64,000 nucleotides of DNA, taken from the NCBI GenBank assembly GCA_030425145.1, contig JAUHVK010000001.1, positions 124,001 through 188,000 of the forward strand, read 5' to 3'. The position numbers were made by a program, and so were the translations under genes. Source of the DNA: Alphaproteobacteria bacterium (GTDB taxonomy: Bacteria > Pseudomonadota > Alphaproteobacteria > Rhodobacterales > Rhodobacteraceae). The notes beneath the pieces were generated by a model. It made no database searches. It was not told where the DNA came from and was given only the letters and a program-made list of their open reading frames with translations. Of the stretch, positions 44,134 to 52,323 are shown one piece after another; the stretch's first letter is position 1, and each line of letters starts with the position of its first letter.

Positions 44134-44781
44134 TCAATTGTCCTGTTTGTAGCTGATGATCGACAAGTAACGGATGGGAAACTGGATCAGTTCTTCGGGG
44201 CCGTGCGGTGCGTCGGCGTCGAAGAACAATGTATCGCCCGCTTCAAGCCGATAGGTTTCGGTCCCGTGGCGATAACCTACCACGCCTTCAATCATGTAAA
44301 TCGTTTCGATACCGTCATGTTGAAACGTTTTGAACGTGTCGGATTCGCTGCTGAGCACAATCAGGTAGGGTTCGACAATCACACCGCTGTTGTTTGCCCC
44401 GATATGGCCCAGCAGATTGTATTGATGCCCCGAGCGTGTGCCCCCGCGCTCAATTTCAACACCCTCGCCGGACTTGGTATGTACAGCCTCTCGCCGTTCT
44501 TCATAGGTCTTAAAAAATGCAGTCAACGGCACTGAAAGCGCATTTGCCAGAGCCTGCAGGGTCGTGAGTGACGGCGAAGTATTCCCGTTTTCGATCTTTG
44601 AGAGCATGCCGATTGACAGGTTTGTCAGTGCTGACAGCTCCGCCACCGTGATGTTCTTTTTCTTGCGGAACGCTCGGACCTCGCGACCAATGGCAACTTC
44701 GAGTACCTTCTCCCGCTCTTCGACAACCTTATGAGGATCCTGGGATAGCTTCGTCACGTGTTCAGCCTTTAGTAGAGTCAT
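44134..44781 (-). CDS. XRE-family regulator with C-terminal cupin domain
   Basis: 215 residues: HTH_3 domain at about 30-88 (ITVAELSALTNLSIGMLSKIENGNTSP contains the two helices) and a cupin barrel at about 130-210 (FQHDGIETIYMIEGVVGYRHG and LEAGDTLFFDADAPHGPEE with His/Glu metal-site residues). This architecture often regulates amine, polyamine or amino-acid catabolism, with the ligand bound in the cupin. ATG 44781 is preferred; ATG 44838 adds 19 residues. It is divergent from the GlxA gene and lies between the dmm and mgd operons. Confidence 0.88.
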   Translation of the reverse strand: MTLLKAEHVTKLSQDPHKVVEEREKVLEVAIGREVRAFRKKKNITVAELSALTNLSIGMLSKIENGNTSPSLTTLQALANALSVPLTAFFKTYEERREAVHTKSGEGVEIERGGTRSGHQYNLLGHIGANNSGVIVEPYLIVLSSESDTFKTFQHDGIETIYMIEGVVGYRHGTETYRLEAGDTLFFDADAPHGPEELIQFPIRYLSIISYKQDN

Positions 44782-44865
44782 GCGAATGGGCCCTAGGATT
44801 GTATTCAGTAAAGTCGTCGGAATCGAGCGAGTACTCAAAAGGTAAGGTCAGTTTCATGTTATTGC

Positions 44866-44881
44866 AAAAAATTTCCTGTTA
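44866..44881. promoter_or_regulatory. Shared word in the XRE/GlxA divergent promoter
   Basis: TTTCCTGTTA (44872-44881) recurs exactly at 55962-55971 between torR and tmoX. Read on the minus strand it is TAACAGGAAA, part of the AGGAAA-type elements of the island. Confidence 0.3.
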
Positions 44882-44919
44882 GTGGAAGTTTTGTCACGAA
44901 ATGGAAGAAGGGAAAGACC

Positions 44920-45915
44920 ATGTCGGATAGCGTGCTCAGGATCGGTTTCCTGATTTTCCCTGGCTTTCCGATGTCCTGCCTGACCTCGGTTATTGAGCCC
45001 CTTCGTGCAGCGAACGAAATCTCGGGAAATACCGCCTTTGCTTGGGATCTGATCTCTGATGCCGACAAGCAGGTCATGTCGAGTGCCGGTATCGCGTTTG
45101 AAGCGACGCAAGAATTGGCCGATCTGCCCGAATGCGACTACCTTTTGATCCTATCTGCGCCGACCAGCGCCTTTCGCGACCCACGCTCTGCAAGCCATCT
45201 GCGACATGCCGCGCGACATGGTACTGTATTGGGCGCGATCAGCGGCGGTGTCTTTCCCTTGATGCGCAGCGGAGCGGTGCCAAAAACACCCCTATCCGTG
45301 CATTGGTGCTACGAAGCAGCGTTTCGCGCGGAATTCCCTGATGTTGAAGCCTCGGGCAAGGTTATCGAAACGACGCCGCGCTGTGTCACAGCTTCTGGTG
45401 CCGCTGCAGCGTTTGATTTGGCGCTGGGCTTGGTCGAAACCGCGTTGGGTGCCGAGGTTGCAACCGAGGTTGCTTGCTGGTTTCAGCACCCGATGGTCCG
45501 CAAGGCGGGTGTGCAACAGATCGTGCCAGTGACGGGTGGGGATCAACACTCAGATATGCCGCCTCTGGTGACAGAGGCCATCGACCTGTTCGCCCGCGAC
45601 CTTGCCCACCCGCTCTCCGTAGCCGCGGTGGCCAAAGCTTTGGATATCACGCCGCGCCATCTGGAACGGAGCTTCAAGAAAACAACCGGGCTCAATCCGA
45701 CTGGGTACTTCCGCCAGATGCGGATGAAGGCCGCGCGGCAGATCGTGATGTACTCCAACGATAGCGTCACCGAGATCGCGGAAGCGGTGGGCTATGCCAG
45801 TGTCAAAAGCTTTAACCGCCACTACCTTGAGGCGTTCGGTGTCCCCCCGAGAGAGGACCGCCGCCGCATCAACCTCAATCGCGTCCGGGGAAACCTACCA
45901 GTTCCGTCCGTTTAA
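44920..45915 (+). CDS. GlxA-type AraC family transcriptional regulator
   Basis: 331 residues: an N-terminal DJ-1/PfpI-like amidotransferase domain (about 8-190; ILSAPTSAFRD and GAISGGVFPLMRSG, without the usual catalytic Cys) and a C-terminal AraC HTH_18 domain (about 225-315; DITPRHLERSFKKTTGLNP and SVTEIAEAVGYASVKSFNRHY). GlxA relatives control catabolism of betaine-, carnitine- and choline-type nitrogen compounds (GbdR, CdhR). Placed next to mgdABCD, with its stop overlapping the convergent mgdD stop by four bases, it is a likely regulator of N-methylglutamate or methylamine use. Confidence 0.9.
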   Translation: MSDSVLRIGFLIFPGFPMSCLTSVIEPLRAANEISGNTAFAWDLISDADKQVMSSAGIAFEATQELADLPECDYLLILSAPTSAFRDPRSASHLRHAARHGTVLGAISGGVFPLMRSGAVPKTPLSVHWCYEAAFRAEFPDVEASGKVIETTPRCVTASGAAAAFDLALGLVETALGAEVATEVACWFQHPMVRKAGVQQIVPVTGGDQHSDMPPLVTEAIDLFARDLAHPLSVAAVAKALDITPRHLERSFKKTTGLNPTGYFRQMRMKAARQIVMYSNDSVTEIAEAVGYASVKSFNRHYLEAFGVPPREDRRRINLNRVRGNLPVPSV

Positions 45916-46463
45916 AGTGCCGATTTCATCGCGGTCAGCAGGGCGTGGTGCAACGATCCCGCAGAGGATCGTGGGCCAATCACCGACACGTGGCCGGGCG
46001 ACCGACAGATCAGGAAACAGCCCAGATGCTCGATCGCCGTACGTACCGCCTCGCCTCCGGTAAAGCGCTTTAGATCAGCATTACATAACCGTTCGAAAAC
46101 GTCCGCCAGACGGTCGCCTTTCAGGTCGAAGCGGCACCAGGCGTCAGTCTGTTCGGTCACACTGGCTGCACCGTTTACTTGTGCCGCCAATTGCTGGGCC
46201 AAATCCTCTTGCGTCTCAAAAGACGCCTCAATCATCCATTGGTCCGGCCCCATCCAGAAGGCACAATCCGATGCGCGCGCAGCAGCAGGCGCTTCGATCC
46301 CAGTGATCTTGGCGACCAGTGCTGCCGCATCTGCCTCGCGGCCAAGTCTTGCAGCGACAGAGGCCAAAGCGACATCTGTGATTTCAATCAGTGACACGCC
46401 ACCATGATGGTCGCTGCGCGGTTTGTGCGCGCCGAGGGGCGTTAAGGCGATCAGATCATGCAC
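45912..46463 (-). CDS. mgdD: N-methylglutamate dehydrogenase subunit D (SoxG-like)
   Basis: 183 residues, homologous to the gamma subunit (SoxG) of heterotetrameric sarcosine oxidase: FWMGPDQWMIEA, GAASVTEQTDAWCRFDLKG and a C-terminal FLICRSPGHVSVIGPRSSAGSLHHAL region. The start is GTG 46463, eight bases inside the mgdC end, behind AAGGAG. It is the last gene of the mgd operon. Confidence 0.9.
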   Translation of the reverse strand: MHDLIALTPLGAHKPRSDHHGGVSLIEITDVALASVAARLGREADAAALVAKITGIEAPAAARASDCAFWMGPDQWMIEASFETQEDLAQQLAAQVNGAASVTEQTDAWCRFDLKGDRLADVFERLCNADLKRFTGGEAVRTAIEHLGCFLICRSPGHVSVIGPRSSAGSLHHALLTAMKSAL

Positions 46464-49407
46464 GGAGCCGTTCTCCTTCGGGGTCGACGAAATGGGCGCT
46501 GACCACTTCGACCTCATGGTCGAACCCAGTCAATGGGGAGATCAGCCGGACAACCTCGCCCAGCCGTTGATCGCCAGACTTGAGATAGCCAATGGCAATG
46601 TGATGCCCAAGGTTGGGCGAATAACACGCCGACGTGACATAGCCCTGATCGTGTGCCGCATTCACCGGATCACCTATGGTCATCAGATGCGCGCCGGCAG
46701 GGACTTTTTTCGACGGATCGACCGGTTTGAACCCGACCAGCTTCAGCGCATCCGCGTCGTTCAGCCCCTCACGTCGAGACAGAACAGTACCGATGCTGTC
46801 TTTGGCCTGCGACACCATCCGCCCCATTCCGAGGTTCAGAGCGGTGGTCGTGCCGTTTAGTTCGTTGCCCGCAGCGTGACCTTTTTCGATCCGCATGACG
46901 CCAAGCGCTTCGGTTCCGTAGGCCACAACATCGAACTCCTGACCCTCACGCATCAGGCGTCTGATCAGCGCATCACCATAACGTGTCGGCACGGCGATCT
47001 CGTAGGCCAGTTCGCCCGAGAAAGAGATCCGGAACAGTCGCGCGCGAAGCCCGCCGCAAACTGTGATCTCACCACAGGCCATAAACGGAAAACCCTCGTT
47101 TGAAATGTCGAATTCAGCGTCAACGACCTTTTGCAGCAGCTTTCGGGCGTTCGGACCGGCAACGGAGAACTGTGCCCAGGCTTCGGTTGTGGAAATCAGT
47201 TGCACGTCCATGTCGGGGAACAGACATTGCCGCACGAATTCCATATGGCGATAGACGCTGACCGCGTTGGCCGTGGTGGTCGTGACAACAAAATGATCGT
47301 CGGCCAGACGCGCGGCAGTGCCGTCATCCATGGCGATCCCGTCTTCGCGCAGCATCAAACCATAGCGGGTGCGGCCGACGGCCAGCTTGGCAAAGCCGTT
47401 GCAATAGATGCGGTTCAGGAAGGCTGCAGCGTCGGTCCCTTGTACGTCAATCTTTCCGAGAGTGGTGACGTCGCAGATACCCACGGACTTCCGAGTTTGA
47501 AGGACTTCGCGGTCGACGCTTTCGCGCCAGGTCGTTTCGCCCTTGCGGGGGAACCATTGCGCGCGCAGCCAGTTGCCGACCTCAACAAAAACCGCACCTT
47601 GTTCCTCGGCCCAAACATGGCTGGGGGTCTTGCGCACGGGGCGAAAATCTTTACCGCGCGATCGTCCTGCCAGCACACCCATCGCTGCGGGGGTGTAAGG
47701 CGGGCGATACATCGTTGTGCCGACCTCGGGAATGGATTTCCCCGCGATTTCGGCCATGATCGCCAAACCTGCCATGTTCGAGGTTTTGCCCTGATCGGTC
47801 GCCATGCCGAGAGTGGTGTAGCGTTTCAGGTGCTCGACCGAGACGAAGTTTTCCTGGTGCGCGAGTTTCACATCCTTGGCCGTCACATCGTTCTGTTGAT
47901 CGACCCAAGCGCGTTTGGCGTCTTTGACATGCCAGAAGGGTGTGATCTGGATCGGCGCATCCTCAGCCTTCGGCAATTCGGGCTTGGTCGCAGTTTGACC
48001 CAGGTCCGCTGCGATCCGGGCTGCCGCCTCGGCACCGTCGGTCAGTGCTCCGTGGGTCGAGAAAACCCCGCGCGCAGCGCCCGCGACTGTCATGCCGGAG
48101 GGCAAATCGCCGCCGGGAATGAAAGCCGCAATATTCTCATCCCACGCGGGGCGGCTGCGCTGGTGGCAGGTCAGGCTGACATTTGGATTCCATCCGCCGG
48201 ACACACCCAAAGCGCCGCATTCGATTTCCCGCGTCTCGCCGCTGGCCAGCCGTACAGTGATCCGTCTCAGGCCAAGCCGACCTGCAGTGTCGATGATCTC
48301 GCCATGAAGGATCTCGTAGTCGATCGAAATTGGTTGACCGGGGCGCGTGTCGATTACGGCGGCGATCTTTACACCTTTGGCGTGCAGGTCTGCGGCGGTG
48401 CGGTGGCCGTCATCGTTGTTGGTGAAGATGGCAACGCGCTGCGCGGGCGTTGCCGCCCATCGGTTGGCGTATGCACGCATCGCGCTGGCCAACATGATGC
48501 CGGGGCGGTCATTGTTTTCAAAGGCGATGGGTCGCTCGAGAGCTCCCGCCGTCAGCAGCGATCGTTTCGAGTAGATACGCCAGAGGATCTGCCGGGGTTT
48601 ATCTGCCTCGGGTACAGCTAAATGATCGCTAACCCGCTCCACGGCGCCATAGATGCCGTGATCGAAGGCACCCAGAACTGTCGTTCGGGGCATGACCCGC
48701 ACATTGGGCATCGAGCGCAGTCTTGCGACTGTTTGCGCAGCCCAGTCGGAACCAAGGCTGTCGCCGAGCGAGAACGTCTCGGCATTCAGCCTTCCGCCTA
48801 TGACGAAATCCTCATCAGCAAGGATCACCTGAAGACCGGATTCACCAGCAGTCAAAGCGGCGGCCAGACCGGAGGGACCAGCGCCTGTGATCAGGAGGTC
48901 GCAATGCAGAAACCCCTTGTCGTAGCTGTCGGGGTCATTCTGCAAGCTGAGGCTGCCAAGACCTGCCGCGCGGCGGATCATCGGCTCGTATAGCTTTTCC
49001 CAAAATGCGGCCGGCCACATGAACGTCTTGTAGTAGAACCCGGCGGCGAAAAAGCTGGACAGGCGGTCGTTCACCGACAGCGCATCGAAAGCCAGGGAAG
49101 GCCAGCGGTTCTGAGATTTCGCGACCAGCCCGTCGAACAGCTCGGCGGTGGTGGCGCGGGTGTTAGGTTCCTGCCGCGCGCCTTCGCGCAGCTCGACGAT
49201 GGCGTTCGGTTCTTCAGAGCCTGCGGTCAACGGGCCGCGCGGGCGGTGATATTTGAATGAACGGCCCATAAGCCGCACGCCATTCGCCAACAGCGCCGAG
49301 GCAAGAGTGTCGCCAGCATGGCCGGTCATCTTCTTGCCGTCAAAGCGGAAGGTATAGCTTTGCCCGCGGTCGATCAGACCACCTTGCAAACGGTTCTTCT
49401 GGGTCAT
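46456..49407 (-). CDS. mgdC: N-methylglutamate dehydrogenase subunit C (SoxA-like)
   Basis: 983 residues, as in the alpha subunit of sarcosine oxidase. An N-terminal [2Fe-2S]-fold-like domain without cysteines (RFDGKKMTGHAGDTLASALL) is followed by an FAD/NAD-binding oxidoreductase ([20 protein letters not shown] near residue 172), and a C-terminal GcvT domain (about 600-983) that captures the methylene group on THF. With MgdA, MgdB and MgdD it oxidises N-methylglutamate to glutamate. It overlaps mgdB by four bases. Confidence 0.93.
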   Translation of the reverse strand: MTQKNRLQGGLIDRGQSYTFRFDGKKMTGHAGDTLASALLANGVRLMGRSFKYHRPRGPLTAGSEEPNAIVELREGARQEPNTRATTAELFDGLVAKSQNRWPSLAFDALSVNDRLSSFFAAGFYYKTFMWPAAFWEKLYEPMIRRAAGLGSLSLQNDPDSYDKGFLHCDLLITGAGPSGLAAALTAGESGLQVILADEDFVIGGRLNAETFSLGDSLGSDWAAQTVARLRSMPNVRVMPRTTVLGAFDHGIYGAVERVSDHLAVPEADKPRQILWRIYSKRSLLTAGALERPIAFENNDRPGIMLASAMRAYANRWAATPAQRVAIFTNNDDGHRTAADLHAKGVKIAAVIDTRPGQPISIDYEILHGEIIDTAGRLGLRRITVRLASGETREIECGALGVSGGWNPNVSLTCHQRSRPAWDENIAAFIPGGDLPSGMTVAGAARGVFSTHGALTDGAEAAARIAADLGQTATKPELPKAEDAPIQITPFWHVKDAKRAWVDQQNDVTAKDVKLAHQENFVSVEHLKRYTTLGMATDQGKTSNMAGLAIMAEIAGKSIPEVGTTMYRPPYTPAAMGVLAGRSRGKDFRPVRKTPSHVWAEEQGAVFVEVGNWLRAQWFPRKGETTWRESVDREVLQTRKSVGICDVTTLGKIDVQGTDAAAFLNRIYCNGFAKLAVGRTRYGLMLREDGIAMDDGTAARLADDHFVVTTTTANAVSVYRHMEFVRQCLFPDMDVQLISTTEAWAQFSVAGPNARKLLQKVVDAEFDISNEGFPFMACGEITVCGGLRARLFRISFSGELAYEIAVPTRYGDALIRRLMREGQEFDVVAYGTEALGVMRIEKGHAAGNELNGTTTALNLGMGRMVSQAKDSIGTVLSRREGLNDADALKLVGFKPVDPSKKVPAGAHLMTIGDPVNAAHDQGYVTSACYSPNLGHHIAIGYLKSGDQRLGEVVRLISPLTGFDHEVEVVSAHFVDPEGERLRA

Positions 49408-49691
49408 TTCGAACGTCCTTCCCGGCGGGCCACGTCGCGGGCCAGCTCGACTGACGTGATTTCATGGGTCAGCGTATTGCGCGAGACGACAAGCCAAGAC
49501 CGGTCGCCTTGTTCGTGAAACCACAACTCGCGGTGTTCACCTGCGGGGTTGTCGCGCAAGTAGCCGTATTCGATGAAGCTTTCCAAAGCGTCCGGTGCCA
49601 TGCCGTCGGGGCGATGGATCAGCGCTGCGTCGCCCTTGTAGACGAATTCTGCTGCGTCGCGTGGGCCGAGAAGGGGATGGTTAATAATCAT
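49404..49691 (-). CDS. mgdB: N-methylglutamate dehydrogenase subunit B (SoxD-like, zinc cysteines missing)
   Basis: 95 residues, SoxD family. The usual N-terminal CPxCGxR zinc motif is replaced by HPLLGPR, and the GCRRW block downstream is GDRSW. Position and other blocks (DAAEFVYKGDAALIHRP, SRNTLTHEI) still identify it. In sarcosine oxidase SoxD binds zinc through two Cys and two His, so this subunit cannot use that site. It is a small structural subunit of the mgd complex. Confidence 0.85.
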   Translation of the reverse strand: MIINHPLLGPRDAAEFVYKGDAALIHRPDGMAPDALESFIEYGYLRDNPAGEHRELWFHEQGDRSWLVVSRNTLTHEITSVELARDVARREGRSK

Positions 49692-49700
49692 GTTCAGGCC

Positions 49701-50951
49701 TCAGTGCAGATTAGGCTGATTGCCCATGCCTTTTTCGTCGATCATCCGCCCCTTGGCGAACCGATCAAAGCGATAGGCCGTTGCAGTTTCGTGCGGGCGG
49801 TCAGTGGCCAGAAGATGGGCATAGGCATACCCACTGGCAGGCGTGGCCTTGAAGCCGCCGTAGCACCAGCCACCGTTGAAATAGAGTCCGTCGACATGTG
49901 TTCGGTCGATGATCGGCGATCCGTCCATCGACATGTCCATAATGCCGCCCCACATCCGCAGCAGCCGCGCCCGTCCCAGCATGGGGAAGATCGCCATTCC
50001 GCCTTCGGCCACGTCTTCAACTACGGGAAGATTGCCGCGTTGTGCATATGAATTGTAGCCGTCGATATCGCCACCAAAGACAAGTCCGCCTTTGTCGGAT
50101 TGGCTGCAATAGAAATGCCCCGCGCCAAAGGTGATGACCCCCGGCAGCACAGGCTTCAGGCCTTCGGAGACGAACGCCTGAAGCACATGGCTTTCAATGG
50201 GAAGCCGCATCCCGGCTTTTTCCATGAGACGTGACGACGACCCGGCGACACATGCCGCGACTTTCTTGGCGCCGATAAAACCGCGTGAAGTCTCGACGCC
50301 TTTGACGGTCCCATTCTCAATCCGGAAGCCAGTGACTTCGCAATTCTGTATGATGTCTACGCCGCATTGATCCGCACCGCGCGCATAGCCCCATGCTACC
50401 GCATCGTGCCGGACCGTGCCACCGCGATGCTGTGCCAGACCACCCTTGATCGGAAAGCGAGCGTCATTGACGTTTAGGAATGGGTACCGATCCAGAATCT
50501 GTTGTGTGCTCAGGAGCTCTGCATCGGCTCCGTTCAGGATCATCGCATTGCCGCGCCGGGTAAAGGCATCGCGCTGCGCGTCGGAATGGATCAGGTTCAA
50601 AATACCGCGTTGGCTGACCATCGCGTTGTAGTTCAGTTCCTGCTCCAACCCTTCCCAGAGTTTCAGCGAGAATTCGTAGAACGGCTCGTTGCCGTCCAGC
50701 AGATAGTTGGATCGAATGATCGTGGTGTTGCGTCCGACGTTACCGCCGCCGATCCATCCTTTTTCGACCACGGCGATGCGGCTCTGCTTGAACTGCTTCG
50801 CCAAGTAGTAAGCGGTTGCCAAGCCATGGCCTCCGCCGCCGATGATGACATAATCATACTGCGCTTGAGGGGTGGCATCCCGCCACGCCGGACCCCAACC
50901 GCGATGGCCCGTCAGGGCCTCTTTGATGACTTTCCAGCCAGAATAACGCAT
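49701..50951 (-). CDS. mgdA: N-methylglutamate dehydrogenase subunit A (SoxB-like)
   Basis: 416 residues, homologous to the beta subunit of sarcosine oxidase. The FAD motif YVIIGGGGHGLATAYYLA (about 32-49) and the GNVGRNTTIIRSNYL region, near the covalent-FMN site of SoxB, are visible. C-terminal GWCYGGFKATPASG is typical. It is the catalytic dehydrogenase component for N-methylglutamate and the first gene of the mgdABCD operon. An AAAGGAGTCGGATC stretch precedes the ATG. Confidence 0.93.
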   Translation of the reverse strand: MRYSGWKVIKEALTGHRGWGPAWRDATPQAQYDYVIIGGGGHGLATAYYLAKQFKQSRIAVVEKGWIGGGNVGRNTTIIRSNYLLDGNEPFYEFSLKLWEGLEQELNYNAMVSQRGILNLIHSDAQRDAFTRRGNAMILNGADAELLSTQQILDRYPFLNVNDARFPIKGGLAQHRGGTVRHDAVAWGYARGADQCGVDIIQNCEVTGFRIENGTVKGVETSRGFIGAKKVAACVAGSSSRLMEKAGMRLPIESHVLQAFVSEGLKPVLPGVITFGAGHFYCSQSDKGGLVFGGDIDGYNSYAQRGNLPVVEDVAEGGMAIFPMLGRARLLRMWGGIMDMSMDGSPIIDRTHVDGLYFNGGWCYGGFKATPASGYAYAHLLATDRPHETATAYRFDRFAKGRMIDEKGMGNQPNLH

Positions 50952-50974
50952 CTGATCCGACTCCTTTGCTCCAG

Positions 50975-51002
50975 TATTCCTGGATCGCTTGCAGAGGGAA
51001 TA
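50975..51002. promoter_or_regulatory. Inverted repeat upstream of mgdA
   Basis: TATTCC (50975-50980) and GGAATA (50997-51002) are perfect 6-bp inverted arms, 24-51 bp upstream of mgdA. The right arm is part of AGGGAATAT, also present ahead of formate dehydrogenase (21761-21769). Confidence 0.4.
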
Positions 51003-51194
51003 TCAGCTTCGGACAAGTTAGGGCGCAAATCGGACATCGGTCCAAATGTTTTGCAGAAAACGCGTTGTTCGGCTGGGGATTTTGGCCTTTTTGGTGTGGT
51101 CTTATCGGACATCAGGGCAGCTGCAAGCGCGCTTTTGTCAGGAATCGGTACTATCGTCCGAAGGGGCCACTGCACCCATTTCGGGTGCGCTGGA

Positions 51195-52253
51195 TTATCG
51201 GTCTTGGTTTGGCTCCAAGCTGAAGACCGGAATGAAGCTGGCAGGGGCCAGTGTTTCTCCTGTCTGCTCAAGCTGAATGTTCTCCGATGTGATCGGAGTG
51301 ATGACCGGACCCGCGTGACGGTGAACCAAGTTGCCTTCAATGGCACGCGTAGCGAATTCGATTGCCATCCGTCCCTGTAGAACCGGGAAATCCGTAGGGG
51401 CGAACAGGATCTTTTTGCGAAAGATGCCGCGATGGACGGCGTGCGTCATATAATCCGAGACGATTTTGGTGCGTCCTTCCTGCCCTCGGCTGCGCAAGAC
51501 CGACACTGCGGCCTCGGCCGCGGGTGCGGCGCCGACGATGTAATCAAGGTCGGGCACCTCTTCGAGCGCCTCTTCAACCAGAAGGACCTGGATTTCGCGC
51601 CCTGTGTCGCCGTATTTGGTCACGGCAATTTCGACGGCGCTGTCCTGGACGGCGCGCCGAAACCCGTCTTCAACGAAATTGACCCAGCCCGCGCCTTCGG
51701 GGCCGGGGAACCAGGCGACCTTGACCGGCGTGGAGCCGAGAGGGTGGAAATCTGCAATCGTGCGCCCCGCGACGAAACCCATCTCCGTCCATGACACACC
51801 GATCTTGGCGGTGATGCCCTCATCGGCAATATCGTTGACGGCTGCAATGACAGGTATTTGCCTGGAAATCTCTTGCAGCGTGTCGGTCAGCCCGTCGAAG
51901 GACACGGTGCCTACGATCAGCGCATCCACTCCGTCATCCACGCAATCGCGCACCTGCTGTCGCTGACGTTCTAGATTTGGATAGCCGCCAGCTTCGATCA
52001 GCCGAAAGCCGACGCCAAGACGGCGGGCTTCCTCGACCATGCCGTGATTGACGCTGAGCCAGTAGGAATCCTTGAGATGGGGATAGGCGACACACATTTT
52101 CCAAGGTCCTGCCGCGCGTGCCAACGGTGCGTATTGCTGGACCGTGCTGGGGCCTGCATAGTCATAGGGTTTATCGGGCACTTGAATGGTCCAAGTGTCG
52201 GCGTGAACCGCTCCAGTCGTAAGACACAGAATAATGACACAGAGATATCGCAT
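51195..52253 (-). CDS. torT: TorT-like periplasmic TMAO-sensing protein
   Basis: 352 residues with a Sec signal peptide (MRYLCVIILCLTTGAVHA, cleaved before DTW) and a type-I periplasmic-binding fold (PHLKDSYWLSVNHGMVEEARRLG; GWVNFVEDGFRRAV; GAAPAAEAAV). This is the TorT family, which binds TMAO and signals to TorS. Here it is beside TMAO uptake genes, with no TMAO reductase genes in the window. Divergent from torS across about 70 bp. Confidence 0.92.
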   Translation of the reverse strand: MRYLCVIILCLTTGAVHADTWTIQVPDKPYDYAGPSTVQQYAPLARAAGPWKMCVAYPHLKDSYWLSVNHGMVEEARRLGVGFRLIEAGGYPNLERQRQQVRDCVDDGVDALIVGTVSFDGLTDTLQEISRQIPVIAAVNDIADEGITAKIGVSWTEMGFVAGRTIADFHPLGSTPVKVAWFPGPEGAGWVNFVEDGFRRAVQDSAVEIAVTKYGDTGREIQVLLVEEALEEVPDLDYIVGAAPAAEAAVSVLRSRGQEGRTKIVSDYMTHAVHRGIFRKKILFAPTDFPVLQGRMAIEFATRAIEGNLVHRHAGPVITPITSENIQLEQTGETLAPASFIPVFSLEPNQDR

Positions 52254-52323
52254 CGCTTAGACATACGCGTCAAAGGAAGCTGACGGCAATGGTCATGGAT
52301 GATCGGACAAGTGAGTGACTAGG

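Noticed and set aside
46456-49407. Long plus-strand open frame opposite mgdC (47131-48621)
   Set aside because: Antisense shadow of a high-GC coding region; the translation has no recognisable domain and mgdC is a clear full-length gene.
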